This document shows, in pieces, positions 1 to 8,715 of a stretch of 44,199 bases of DNA. Under the pieces are notes generated by a model. That model saw nothing but the letters and a program-made list of their open reading frames with translations, was not told the origin of the DNA and searched no databases. Numbering within the stretch: the first letter of the stretch is position 1; each line of letters opens with the position of its first letter. The position numbers and the translations under genes were made by a program. The DNA comes from Myxococcales bacterium (GTDB lineage: Bacteria; Myxococcota_A; Polyangia; Polyangiales; Polyangiaceae), in assembly GCA_020430845.1 (NCBI GenBank), contig JAGQJA010000425.1, forward strand, positions 1 to 44,199. Reading direction: 5' to 3'.

Positions 1-1
1 G

Positions 2-1015
2 GCGCCCGCGTCGGAGCTCCCCAAGGTCGACAAGCGCGGCAAGAAGAAGAAGCAGGTCGAGATCGCCGTCCGCATCACCAAGGTGACCAAGCGCTTCGGT
101 CCCAAGACGGCCGTCGACGGCATCTCGCTCAAGGTCAAGGCGGGCTCCGTGTACGGGCTCATCGGCCCCAACGGCGCCGGCAAGACGACCACGTTCTCGA
201 TGCTCGCGGGCTTCTTGCAGCCGACCGACGGCGCGATCGAGGTGCTGGGCTACGAGCCCTCGCACGTCGACGATCTCCGCTCGCGGCTCGGCGTGCTCCC
301 GCAGGACGCCGTGCTCCCGCCCACCGACAAGGTCGGCGACTTCTTGATGCACATGGCGCGTCTGCAAGACATCCCCGCCGATCGCGTCGAGGAGACGGCG
401 CGCGAGGTGCTCGCCGAGGTCGACGGCCGCGAATGGTGGAACGTCCGCTGCTCGAGCCTCTCGCACGGTATGGCCAAGCGCGTGCAGCTCGCGCAGGCCT
501 TGCTCGGTGATCCCGAGGTCGTGCTGCTCGACGAGCCGACCGCCGGACTCGACCCGCGCGTCGCGTACGAGGTGCGGCAGCTGATCAAGGCGCGCAAGGG
601 CCGGTGCACGCTCATCGTGTCGAGCCACAACCTGCAAGAGCTCGAAGAGATCTGCGACGCGGCCTGCATCCTCGATCGCGGTCGCGTCGTCGCGTCGGGA
701 TCGATGAACGAGCTGACGGCCTCCTCGCAAGAGGTCCACGTCAAGATCGTCCCGCCGCCCCAGCAGCCCAACGTGGCCTACCGGTCCGCGGGCTCGCTCC
801 TGCCCATGGAGCACATCCGCCAGATCCCCCACGTGACCCGCGCGGAGTACGACGAGGAGCGTCGCGAGATCGTGGTGTACTTCGAGCGTCGGCAGGTCGA
901 CGCCGAGTCGGTCATCGGTCAGGTGCTCTGGATCCTGCTCAACGCGCAGATCCGCATCAGCGGCGTGTCCAAGGGCCGCGGGCTCGAGCAGCGCGTCATG
1001 GAGCTCACCGACTAG
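2..1015 (+). CDS. ABC transporter ATP-binding protein (5' truncated by window)
   Basis: Cytoplasmic ATPase subunit of an ABC transporter, probably an exporter of the CcmA/multidrug class. The frame is open from base 2, so the true start lies upstream; the GTG at 83 is internal, because the preceding residues read smoothly into the beta-strand before the Walker A motif. Visible motifs are Walker A GPNGAGKTT, the Q-loop in GVLPQDA, a variant signature LSHGMAKR (LSxGxxxR type), Walker B VVLLDEPTAGLD and the switch His in VSSHNLQEL. After the core, about 90 residues form an alpha/beta tail like the C-terminal extension of export ATPases. The Lys-rich lead-in (KRGKKKKQ) may be a linker from an upstream domain. 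The permease partner is not downstream, so it is presumably upstream, outside the window. The next gene is convergent. Confidence 0.93.
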   Translation, partial: APASELPKVDKRGKKKKQVEIAVRITKVTKRFGPKTAVDGISLKVKAGSVYGLIGPNGAGKTTTFSMLAGFLQPTDGAIEVLGYEPSHVDDLRSRLGVLPQDAVLPPTDKVGDFLMHMARLQDIPADRVEETAREVLAEVDGREWWNVRCSSLSHGMAKRVQLAQALLGDPEVVLLDEPTAGLDPRVAYEVRQLIKARKGRCTLIVSSHNLQELEEICDAACILDRGRVVASGSMNELTASSQEVHVKIVPPPQQPNVAYRSAGSLLPMEHIRQIPHVTRAEYDEERREIVVYFERRQVDAESVIGQVLWILLNAQIRISGVSKGRGLEQRVMELTD

Positions 1016-1052
1016 GCTGGGGCGGCGTGACCGGGCTGGGCCCTGGCGCCCG

Positions 1053-2891
1053 CTACCGCTCCACGAACACCGGCGAGGTCCACGCGCGCTCGCGCACCTT
1101 GGTGTCGAGCCCGCCGCCGGCCTGGCAACCCGCGGGCGCGGCGGCGCCCAGCGCGGCGCAGTCGTAGTGAGACCAGCGCCAAGAGGGCTCTTCGAATACG
1201 CGTGCATAATACACGCTTGGCTTCGTGCCGTCGTAGGCCGGATCTCTCCAGAAGACGCACGCCGCCGACTGCTGCGCGCCGGTGAGCGAGATGCGCTGGA
1301 CCGTCACCGTGGCCTTGCCCGCCGCGTCGGTCGACAGCTTGATGACGTCGACCTCTTGGAGCGGCACGGCGTCCTTCATCGCCGACACGAAGAAGTACGG
1401 CGCGCCCGTGGACCGGAGCGATCCGCCCATGGGCACGCCGCTCGCCCCGACGATCTTCTTGGGCAGCTCCGGGTCGGCGCAGAGCGCGCTGGCGGCGGCG
1501 TCGTCGGCGACGTTGGGCACTGCGTAGAAGCGCACGTTCATGCGCGGTCCGCTCGTCGCGTACGTCTCGCGCCGCTTGAGGGCCGCGAAGACCGACGCGC
1601 GTGTGTTGTCCTCGGCCCACACGGCCGTCATGCCGCCGGGGTTGAAGCGACCGTTCGAGAGGCGGTCCTCGGGCGTGTCCTCGCCGTCGCCGCCGTGCCC
1701 GCGCCACTCGTCCTCGGCCGTCGCGCCCGGGTTGCCGTTGTGTGTGTCGGTCGCGCCGACGATGCCGAGCACCAGCGGGTTGTCGACGCCTCGCGCGCGC
1801 ATCTCGAGCCCGAGCCCCAGGCCATCGCGCACCATGCCCTGCGCGACGGTCGCGTCGGTGTCTGCGCTCAGGTCCTCGAACGAGCACGACGGATCGCCGA
1901 GCGGCGTCCCGGTCATGCACTCGCTCGACCCCTTGTGCTGGAAGATCTCCACGAGCGTCTGGTAGCGCGTCATGTACGGGCGGGCCGAGGGGTCGTCGGC
2001 CGTCTCCCACATCGTGCCGCGGCTCAGGTTCGAGTTGTGGGGGACGGTCAGCACGTCGCAGCCGGCGCCCGCCTTGCAGCCTGACTCGAGGGCCTTCCAG
2101 AGCTCGAGCGGCGTCGGGTAGCGGACGTAGTCGTAGACGTCGTCGGGCACGGACTCGGTGCCGAAGATGACGTTCCGGTGCAGGTTGCGCCCGCCCGTCG
2201 TCGCGGTCCACTCGTAGCCAACAAGGCTCGTGAACTTGCAGGGCTCGTACGCCGTCGACGCGGCGAGGCGGAGCTTCTGCCACGCCGTGCGCGCCGCGGC
2301 GGCGCAGGTGGCGGCGTCACCGTCCTTGCACCACGGCATCCCCTGCGGCTCGGGCAGGGCTGCCTGACCCATCGCGGCGACGCGCACGGCCTTCTGCGCC
2401 GCGCTGCCCTGGTTGCGGTAGCCGGTGCAGTACGGGCGCCCGCCGCTCGCGTCGAGCAGGCACTCGCCGGTCACGGCAAGCCACTCGCTGTGGTCGGTCA
2501 CGGCGGCGAAGTCGAGCGGCCGCTTGATCGTCTGCGTCTGGGTGCCGCCCGTGCCCGCCGAGATGGTGACCGCGGCGCCGCGCGCGAACGCGTACGCGTC
2601 CTTTGGATCGTTGCGATTCCCGAACGTGTACGAGTCGAGAGAATAAGATGTATGTACATGCAAATCCCCCCAGTAGACGTTCTTGAGGTCGCTCCTGTCG
2701 GCGCACGCGGCAGGTGCGCCCGCGTCCGACGCGGGCGGAGGAGGCGCGGGCGGGGCAGGCGCGGCCGACGAGGCGGTCGGCGCGTCGGCGGGCGCCGGCG
2801 TGGGGGCGGCGACGTCGCCCGAGGTGCCGGAGCAGCCGTTGGCCAGGGCTGCGGCCAGGGCGAACGAGATGGGGACGGACGAGGTGCGCAT
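1053..2891 (-). CDS. DUF3604 family lipoprotein (PHP-like metallohydrolase fold)
   Basis: A 612-aa predicted lipoprotein. Residues 1-20 form a signal peptide with lipobox LANGC (Cys20), followed by an Ala/Pro linker and then a long DUF3604 domain. Candidate metal ligands match the PHP-like pattern: HVH (78-80) in WGDLHVHTSYS, VTDHSEW, TVPHNSN and GATDTHNGNPG near the C-terminus. Enzymatic function in this family is not established; hydrolase is an inference from the fold. The frame stays open far upstream, to 3884, but ATG 2891 precedes a classical signal peptide, and the upstream part overlaps the HupE gene. It is the last gene of a minus-strand cassette (parvulin, HupE, DUF3604). The codons for HVHTSYS are strikingly AT-rich compared with the rest of the gene. 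Confidence 0.88.
   Translation of the reverse strand: MRTSSVPISFALAAALANGCSGTSGDVAAPTPAPADAPTASSAAPAPPAPPPPASDAGAPAACADRSDLKNVYWGDLHVHTSYSLDSYTFGNRNDPKDAYAFARGAAVTISAGTGGTQTQTIKRPLDFAAVTDHSEWLAVTGECLLDASGGRPYCTGYRNQGSAAQKAVRVAAMGQAALPEPQGMPWCKDGDAATCAAAARTAWQKLRLAASTAYEPCKFTSLVGYEWTATTGGRNLHRNVIFGTESVPDDVYDYVRYPTPLELWKALESGCKAGAGCDVLTVPHNSNLSRGTMWETADDPSARPYMTRYQTLVEIFQHKGSSECMTGTPLGDPSCSFEDLSADTDATVAQGMVRDGLGLGLEMRARGVDNPLVLGIVGATDTHNGNPGATAEDEWRGHGGDGEDTPEDRLSNGRFNPGGMTAVWAEDNTRASVFAALKRRETYATSGPRMNVRFYAVPNVADDAAASALCADPELPKKIVGASGVPMGGSLRSTGAPYFFVSAMKDAVPLQEVDVIKLSTDAAGKATVTVQRISLTGAQQSAACVFWRDPAYDGTKPSVYYARVFEEPSWRWSHYDCAALGAAAPAGCQAGGGLDTKVRERAWTSPVFVER
2647..2661. repeat. AT-rich palindrome-like motif inside DUF3604 gene
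   Basis: The minus strand reads GCATGTACATACATC. It differs at two positions from the first 15 bases of the perfect palindrome at 6614-6629. It sits exactly on the HVH metal-ligand codons, using CAT, GTA, CAT and ACA, codons seldom used elsewhere in this gene. Function unknown. Confidence 0.4.
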
Positions 2892-2950
2892 GGTCGGGAG
2901 GGCTCCGTTTTCTCGAAGGGGTTCGCGACGCCGGTGACGCCGGCGATGGC

Positions 2951-3946
2951 TCACATGACGGTCGACAGGCGTTCGAAGAGCCACGCGGACGCGAGCGCCC
3001 CCGAGGCAAAGCCGATCGCTCGCTCGAGCCGCCCGGCGTGTCGCCAGCGAGAGGCGACGCGCACGGCGAGCAGCGCGGCGAGACACACGGCGAGCTGACC
3101 GATCTCGAGGCCGACGCCGAAGCCCGCGAGGGCCCACGCGGCGTGCGCGTCGGGGAGACCGATCTCGGTGAGGCCTCCGGCGAAGCCGAGCCCGTGCACC
3201 AGGCCGAAGGCGAACGCCAGCGTGCTCGCCGATCTCGTCGAGGTCGGCGCGCGCCCCGGGCGTGGCGCGACGTCGAGCGCGACGAGCACGAGGCTGAGCG
3301 CGATGCACGCCTCCGCCGCAGCGGGCGAGACGTGCACGAGCCCGAGCGCGGTGGCCGCGAACGACAACGTGTGCGAGGCGGTGAAGGCCGCCTCGGCGGC
3401 GAGGACCGCGCGCGTGCGCCGCAGGGTGAGCACGAGCAGCACGAGGAAGAGCAGGTGATCGGCGCCGCCCGCGATGTGTCGCAGGCCGTGGGCCACGAAC
3501 GCCTTCGCCGTGTCGACGCGCGACGAGACCGCGGGCAACGTCGTGCGGGGCGCAGAAGGCGAGAGGAGCGACGTGTGCACGCGCCCGTCGGCGAGTCGAG
3601 CGTGGACGACCGCCTCGGTGATCGATGGACCGAGCCCCGTCACGCCGACCTCGCCGCCCGCGAGCGGACCATTGCAGCGCGCCAGCCATGATCGGACGTC
3701 GCCGCTGTCGGTCTCGGTCACGCCAGGTCGAGCGTCGAGAGAGCAGCGCTCGGGGAGCGCCGGCGCCACGCCCGCGCTCGGCACTGTGGTCCGGAGCCGC
3801 ACGAGCGCCGCTCCAGGCGTGTCCTCGGTGATCTCGAGGTAGGCGCTCCGCATGCCGTGCGCGCTCGCAGCGCGGGGCCAACACGCGAGCCCCGCCGAGA
3901 GCACCACGGCGGCGACGGCGGCGCGCTTGGACCGAGGCGAGGTCAC
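2951..3946 (-). CDS. HupE/UreJ family membrane protein
   Basis: A 331-aa integral membrane protein. GTG 3946 is chosen because a GGAGG lies just upstream and because it gives a clean signal peptide ending ASA, followed by HGMRSAYLEI. The first ~150 residues are a periplasmic beta-rich domain. The second half carries about six membrane segments with the family hallmarks HGLRHIAGGADHLLFL and FGLVHGLGFAGGL, whose His and Asp residues are candidate metal ligands. HupE/UreJ proteins are linked to nickel or other metal permeation; the substrate here is unknown. The start is 1 nt from the stop of the upstream parvulin gene, so the two are probably translationally coupled. The neighbouring DUF3604 metallohydrolase suggests a metal-supply role, which is inference. 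Confidence 0.88.
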   Translation of the reverse strand: MTSPRSKRAAVAAVVLSAGLACWPRAASAHGMRSAYLEITEDTPGAALVRLRTTVPSAGVAPALPERCSLDARPGVTETDSGDVRSWLARCNGPLAGGEVGVTGLGPSITEAVVHARLADGRVHTSLLSPSAPRTTLPAVSSRVDTAKAFVAHGLRHIAGGADHLLFLVLLVLTLRRTRAVLAAEAAFTASHTLSFAATALGLVHVSPAAAEACIALSLVLVALDVAPRPGRAPTSTRSASTLAFAFGLVHGLGFAGGLTEIGLPDAHAAWALAGFGVGLEIGQLAVCLAALLAVRVASRWRHAGRLERAIGFASGALASAWLFERLSTVM

Positions 3947-3947
3947 G

Positions 3948-4910
3948 TCAGTCCTCCACCGACGCGCGCGCGTGGGCGGCCGTGCGATGCACGACGGGAG
4001 GCGCCGCGAGTCGAACGCCGTCGAGCTCCACCTGCTGGCGGCGGAACGCGTCGTCGAGATAACGCGACACCGCCGCCTCACGCCGCGCGATGAGCCAGTC
4101 CAGCGGGAGCTGCGCGCGCGCCTCGTCGAACGTGGCCGGGCGGGCGCGGCTCTTCTCGAGCACCTTCACGAGGTGCCAACCCAGGCGCGATCGGATCGGT
4201 GCGCTCCACGCTCCTGTGTCGACCCCCTCGAGCGCGCCGAACCAAGCGGGCCCGTACACCGCCGCGATCTCCACCTCGGACGCGTCCACGAAGCGCGAGA
4301 CGGGGAGAGGCTCCCCGAGCGGCGGCGGCGACGACGGGGCGTGCGGCTCGCGCTCCCACGCGGCCACGGCCGGCGCGAGCGCCGCCGCCGCCTCACGCGA
4401 GCTCGCGAAGACGTGCACGAAGCGCGCGCGCGCGGGCCGCGTGTACCGGTCTCGCGAGGCCTCGAAGAACGCCGTGAGCTCGTCTGTCGTCGGCTCGCGA
4501 GACGCGCCGCCCAGGTCCTCTGCGAGGAAGAGCACCTTCTGCACGAGGCGCTCGCGCACGAGGCGGTCTTCGGTGTCGAGACCGAGCCGGCGCGCCTCTC
4601 GCACGAGGATCTCGTCGGTGATGACGCGCGCGCGCACCGCGGCCGCCTGCTCGGGTGTGAGCGCCGCTGCCCCGAGGCGGCGCGCCTCTTCGGCTTGCAG
4701 CGCGGCGATCGTGCGCGACTCGATGCGGATGGTGTCGTCCGCGCGCGTGGGGCGCCGCGACAGCGCGAAGATCGCCCCGCCGACGACGAGGAACTGCGCG
4801 AGCCGACTGTGCGCGAGCGCGCGAAGCAGGCCGCCGGCGGCGGTGTGATGGCGCGCGTGCTCGCGGGGCGGCGACGCGAGGACCGCGACAGTGGCGAGGG
4901 GCTCGTTCAT
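3948..4910 (-). CDS. PPIC-type (parvulin-like) peptidyl-prolyl isomerase, membrane anchored
   Basis: About 320 aa if it starts at ATG 4910; a TTG at 4931 would add seven residues, and neither has a strong Shine-Dalgarno. A single membrane anchor (about residues 37-52, LAQFLVVGGAIFAL) is followed by a SurA-N-like helical region containing VITDEILVREARRLGLD. A parvulin core follows, with ARFVHVFASSREAA and the typical end of the domain, WSAPIRSRLGWHLVKV. It probably folds exported proteins at the outer face of the inner membrane. It is the first gene of the cassette with HupE and DUF3604, which suggests it serves the folding of one of those proteins. It is divergent from the methyltransferase gene. 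Confidence 0.85.
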   Translation of the reverse strand: MNEPLATVAVLASPPREHARHHTAAGGLLRALAHSRLAQFLVVGGAIFALSRRPTRADDTIRIESRTIAALQAEEARRLGAAALTPEQAAAVRARVITDEILVREARRLGLDTEDRLVRERLVQKVLFLAEDLGGASREPTTDELTAFFEASRDRYTRPARARFVHVFASSREAAAALAPAVAAWEREPHAPSSPPPLGEPLPVSRFVDASEVEIAAVYGPAWFGALEGVDTGAWSAPIRSRLGWHLVKVLEKSRARPATFDEARAQLPLDWLIARREAAVSRYLDDAFRRQQVELDGVRLAAPPVVHRTAAHARASVED

Positions 4911-5144
4911 GTCCGTGAAGGTGGGTAGCAACTGCCGTTCCGCGCGAGGACGCTCGCCCGGGTGACGATTTCGCGGACTTGCCTCGGTCTACCCCTGGAC
5001 GCGTCGGTGTTCGGGGGACCGCGGCGGCTCCCCCACCTCAGCGTGTCGCGATCCCGCGCAGGTCGTCGCGCCCGTGCCGTGAGCGCGAGCCCGCCACGCG
5101 CCGTCCCTCGCCCGTGGCCTGCCCCTGTGGTATTCGCCGTGCCG

Positions 5145-5972
5145 ATGGTGGAGGCCGTACCGACGAACGAGGCCCCGCGCGACTCGGGCACTCCGTCCGT
5201 GCCTCCGGCCGCGAGCGGCTTCGACTACAGCGCGATCCCGAGCGGCTACTACGATCGCGTGCTGCGCTCGGGCCACCCGGTGCGCCGCCTCTGGCACGTC
5301 TCCAAGTTCGAGCGCGTGCTCGACTACCTTCCGCCCGAGGGCGGCGGCTCGATCCTCGACATCGGCTGCTTCGCCGGCTCGTTCTTGTCGATGGTGCCTC
5401 GTTACCGGTTCGAGCGGCAGGTGGGCGTCGACATCCTCCCCGAGCAGGTCGCCTACGCGACGGCCAACCACTCGAGCCCGTTCCGATCGTTCCGCGTCGT
5501 GCCCAGCATCTACGCGCTCCGCGATCTCGACGAGCCGTTCGACTGCGTCACCTCGATCGAGGTCATCGAGCACCTCACGCCGTCCGAGATCCGCGCGCTC
5601 TTCCGGCAGCTCGAGCACCTGGTCGCCCCGGGCGGCCGGCTCGTGCTCACCACGCCCAACTACGCCAGCGCGTGGCCGCTCATCGAGCTGCTGCTCAACA
5701 AGGTGAGCGACGTGAGCTACGAGGAGCAGCACGTCACGCGGTTCACCTACTTCGACTTCGAGAAGAAGCTCGAAGAGATCTACCCGCGCGTGTGGTCGAG
5801 CTTCTCGCTCGAGCTCAAGACGACGACGCACTTCCTCACGCCGTTCCTCGCCGGCTTCTCGTACGAGATCGCACGCGGGCTCTCGCGCGTGGTACCGCAC
5901 CAGACGTGGCGCCAACCGTTCGGCAACCTCCTGCTCGCGGTGCTGACGCGGACGGGGTCGCGCGAGGTGTGA
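5145..5972 (+). CDS. class I SAM-dependent methyltransferase
   Basis: A 275-aa Rossmann-fold methyltransferase of the Methyltransf_11/23 type. Motif I is ILDIGCFAGS, the acidic residue after strand 2 is in VGVDIL, motif II/post-II is FDCVTSIEVIEHL, and LVAPGGRLVLTTPN is the typical strand 5 region. The open frame extends to 4962, but that part is Arg/Pro-rich and unlike the family, so ATG 5145 is preferred; GTG 5139 and GTG 5127 are alternatives. It ends in a GTGA overlap with the next gene. Together the two resemble surface-glycan or lipid modification pairs. The substrate cannot be read from the sequence. Confidence 0.85.
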   Translation: MVEAVPTNEAPRDSGTPSVPPAASGFDYSAIPSGYYDRVLRSGHPVRRLWHVSKFERVLDYLPPEGGGSILDIGCFAGSFLSMVPRYRFERQVGVDILPEQVAYATANHSSPFRSFRVVPSIYALRDLDEPFDCVTSIEVIEHLTPSEIRALFRQLEHLVAPGGRLVLTTPNYASAWPLIELLLNKVSDVSYEEQHVTRFTYFDFEKKLEEIYPRVWSSFSLELKTTTHFLTPFLAGFSYEIARGLSRVVPHQTWRQPFGNLLLAVLTRTGSREV

Positions 5973-7765
5973 CGCACGGTCGCGGCGCGCGCGTCCCGTG
6001 GGAGCTCGCGGCGCTCGCGCTCGCGACGCTGGCGTACGCGCTGGGGGTCGTGCGCGACTTCTCCGGCCCGCTCGTCGCGCGCGGCGACGCGAGCTACTTC
6101 GAGCTGCTCGGCGCGCACCTCGTGCGCGGCTATCACTTCGGCTTCCCCCCCACGATCGACTTCGTCACGACCGACGTGGGCTACCCCGAGGGCACGAGCG
6201 TCGTGTACCTGTCGTGGTGCGCCGAGCGCGATCTGCTCCACATGACGATGCTCCGCGCGTTCGGCCCGGGGCCGTGGCTCCAGCTCTACGTCGCGCTCTC
6301 GCCGGCCGTCTCGGCCGCGGGCATCTGGGCGCTGCTCCGCGGCGAGGTAGGCCGCGCGCGCGCGTCGGTGGTGGCGTGGGCGGGCGCGTTCATGTGCTTC
6401 TACGCCGCGTTCAAGTTCGCCTACCACCTCAACATGACGGCCCTGCACTGGGGCGCGATGAGCATCGTCGTCGACTGGCTCATGGTGCGGCGCGTCGTGG
6501 CGGGTGAGCGCATCGAAGCTCGCCTGGTGCTCGCGCGCGTGGCCCTGCTCGCCGCCGTCGTGGGGCTCGACATCGGCTACGTCGCTGGTTACCCGCTCAC
6601 GTCGTTCACGGTCGCATGTATATACATGCTCGCGTGGCTCTTCACGGTCGGGCGCCGGCGCGGCGTGACGCTGGGCTCGGTCTGGCCGCGCGGCGTGGCG
6701 GCCGAGGTGCGCGCCCACCCTTGGTCGTTCGCCTTCTGGGGTGCGCTGCTGCTCGTGGGCGTCGTCTTCTACGTCCCGTTCGACCTCGCCGTCGTGCGCG
6801 CCGCGACCGTCTATCGCTTCGACGGCGCGGGCGGCAATTTCTGGGCGAGTCAGCTGCGGATGCTCTTGCCGTTCTTCCCGGGGGCCAACCCTGCCTCGGG
6901 CTGGGTGCGGGCGCTCTTCGGAGAGGACGACGGCACCGGGGAGCTCAGCACGGGCTGGGCGCTGCTCGCGTTCATGATCCTCGGCGTCGTGGCCGCCAAG
7001 AAGAAGCGGCGCCTCCACGTGATCGCCCCGCTGCTCGTCACGTTCGCGCTCTGCTTCGCGTTCCACCCCGCGCGCTTTCGCACGCTGCACGTCTTTCCGT
7101 GGTTCTTCTTCAACCGCGTCGCCGGTCGCAGCACGGTCTTCTTTCCGCTCTGGTTCGCGCTCGTGGGCCTCGAGTGGCTCGAGGGGGCCAGCCTGCGCGC
7201 TCGCCGCGCGCTCGCGTGCGTCGCGGCGGTCGAGACCCTCACCGCGTGGATCCTGGTGCACGACTACGCGCCCGCGCGCTTCACGCCCGAGATGGGCGCC
7301 TACTTCGCCGAGGTCCATCGCGCGCCCGGCGAGGCGCTGCTCGAGTGGCCGTTCTGCATCGCGGGCGCCAACGGCGTGGGCACCTCGGAGCTGTGCCCCT
7401 ACTACAAGCTCCTCTCGACCTCGTATGCGTACCGGCGCTTCCACGGCAAGAAGGTCTTCGGCTTCTACCTGAGCCGCGTGCACCCGTCGCAGCTCCAAGG
7501 TCGACTCCGCTACGCGTCGCTCTTCTCTCCCGACGATCCGAGCCCTCACCTGGCCAGGCGCGAGACGCGGTGCTTCGACGACGCGCGGTGGGCCACGTTC
7601 GACGCGCTCCTGCGGTCGGGGGACTTCGGCGCGATCCAGCTCGACGTCGACCTGCTCCCCGCAGAGTGCGCGGAGGACTTTTATCTGCGCTTCGGCGCGC
7701 CGGTGGCCCGCGCGACCCTCCCCGGTCCAGGACGCGTCGAGCTGCTCGTCCCGGTCCGACCCTGA
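5969..7765 (+). CDS. polytopic membrane protein, GT-C glycosyltransferase-like
   Basis: A 598-aa integral membrane protein starting at GTG 5969, which overlaps the methyltransferase stop by 4 nt (GTGA), so translation is coupled. The first membrane segment (ELAALALATLAYALGV) is followed by a loop RGDASYFELLGAHLVRGYHFGFPP that resembles the acidic first loop of GT-C enzymes. About ten further hydrophobic segments and a C-terminal soluble domain of about 160 residues follow. I assign the GT-C-like label from topology and the loop only; no family signature is certain. It probably works on a lipid-linked sugar in the inner membrane. A perfect AT-rich palindrome lies inside the gene at 6614-6629. 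Confidence 0.7.
   Translation: MTHGRGARVPWELAALALATLAYALGVVRDFSGPLVARGDASYFELLGAHLVRGYHFGFPPTIDFVTTDVGYPEGTSVVYLSWCAERDLLHMTMLRAFGPGPWLQLYVALSPAVSAAGIWALLRGEVGRARASVVAWAGAFMCFYAAFKFAYHLNMTALHWGAMSIVVDWLMVRRVVAGERIEARLVLARVALLAAVVGLDIGYVAGYPLTSFTVACIYMLAWLFTVGRRRGVTLGSVWPRGVAAEVRAHPWSFAFWGALLLVGVVFYVPFDLAVVRAATVYRFDGAGGNFWASQLRMLLPFFPGANPASGWVRALFGEDDGTGELSTGWALLAFMILGVVAAKKKRRLHVIAPLLVTFALCFAFHPARFRTLHVFPWFFFNRVAGRSTVFFPLWFALVGLEWLEGASLRARRALACVAAVETLTAWILVHDYAPARFTPEMGAYFAEVHRAPGEALLEWPFCIAGANGVGTSELCPYYKLLSTSYAYRRFHGKKVFGFYLSRVHPSQLQGRLRYASLFSPDDPSPHLARRETRCFDDARWATFDALLRSGDFGAIQLDVDLLPAECAEDFYLRFGAPVARATLPGPGRVELLVPVRP
6614..6629. repeat. perfect 16-bp AT-rich palindrome GCATGTATATACATGC
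   Basis: A perfect self-complementary 16-mer inside a very GC-rich coding region. It encodes residues ACIYML with rare codons (GCA TGT ATA TAC ATG). Related versions occur at 2647-2661 and, more loosely, at 42554-42564. It could be a protein-binding site or a chance rare-codon patch. Confidence 0.45.
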
Positions 7766-7847
7766 CACTTTCGCCCGAGAGCGCAACCTCTCGGGATACA
7801 TCGTGAATGCGCGTGAAGCTCTGGCGTCCAACCCCGCGGAGGTCACC

Positions 7848-8708
7848 ATGCGAAGAGTGATGGGGATTGTGGGGCTCACGGCCGTGGTCGCCTGTACGGT
7901 CCAATCGAGCTCGACGAGCTCGGGTGGCAGCAGCAGCGGAGGCTCGAGCAGCAGCGGAGGCGCGAACGTCCCCGTCTCGAGCGAGCCGAGCACCGCAGAC
8001 GTCGCTTTGTGTCAGGACCAGAGCATCGTCCTCGCGGGTGAAGCCGGCGCTCGGGCGACCGCGCGGCGCTCTTCGAGGTCGTTCTCGCTGGGGCGTGGCT
8101 TCCGCGCCGAGAGCTCCGACGGCACCTTCGTCATGGTGGCGGGCAAAGAGCCACTCTCGGCGGGTGGGTCCATCTTCGGCCCGGCGCTCTTCCGCGCGGC
8201 CCTCGGCGGCGGCGCGCCCACGCTCAACTGCGCGAGCGCCGAGTCGGTCGTGACGCGCGACGACTCCGCGACCGACCGCGTGTCGCTGAGGGGCGTGAGC
8301 GCGCTCACCGAGTGCGCCGCCGGTGCGCCCGTCGAGGGCTCCATCACGATCTGCAGCGGCACGCGCGGGGGCGAGCTGTGCCCGAAGACCGAGCTCACCG
8401 GCACGCTCGGGGGCGTGAGCGTGAACGCTGCCTTCACCGGCTACAGCAAGAGCGCCAACACGTTCACGCCGTCGCTCGGCCGGGCTGGCTACGCCGACGT
8501 CGCGCTCGAGGGAGACAAGGTCACCGGGGCCACGTTCTTCCTCACCGACCAGGCAGACAGCGCCGTCTTCTGCGCGACGTCGGGCACAGTCGTGAGCCAG
8601 GGTGCGATCGGGCCCGACCAAGAGACGAAGATCGAGCTGACCGGCATCCGTCGTCTCGGCGCATGTCCGCGCGGCGGGGCGGCGGTCGTCCAGGGCTGCG
8701 TGAAGTAG
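7848..8708 (+). CDS. Ser/Gly-linker lipoprotein, function unknown
   Basis: A 286-aa predicted lipoprotein. ATG 7848 is chosen over 7803 because GGAGG lies 5 nt upstream and the protein then begins with a signal peptide, MRRVMGIVGLTAVVAC (lipobox VVAC). A low-complexity Ser/Gly linker follows, as is common in myxobacterial lipoproteins. The mature part, beta-rich by its residue pattern, has six or more Cys (LCQDQ, LNCASA, TECAAG, ICSGTRGGELCP, FCATSG, ACPRGG, GCVK) that probably form disulfides. No family is recognised. It converges with the LysR gene, with 7 nt between the two stops. Confidence 0.8.
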   Translation: MRRVMGIVGLTAVVACTVQSSSTSSGGSSSGGSSSSGGANVPVSSEPSTADVALCQDQSIVLAGEAGARATARRSSRSFSLGRGFRAESSDGTFVMVAGKEPLSAGGSIFGPALFRAALGGGAPTLNCASAESVVTRDDSATDRVSLRGVSALTECAAGAPVEGSITICSGTRGGELCPKTELTGTLGGVSVNAAFTGYSKSANTFTPSLGRAGYADVALEGDKVTGATFFLTDQADSAVFCATSGTVVSQGAIGPDQETKIELTGIRRLGACPRGGAAVVQGCVK

Positions 8709-8715
8709 GCCGGCC

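Noticed and set aside
2892-3884. Upstream extension of the DUF3604 frame to 3884
   Set aside because: It is Arg-rich, antisense or out-of-frame to the HupE gene, and the signal peptide begins at 2891.
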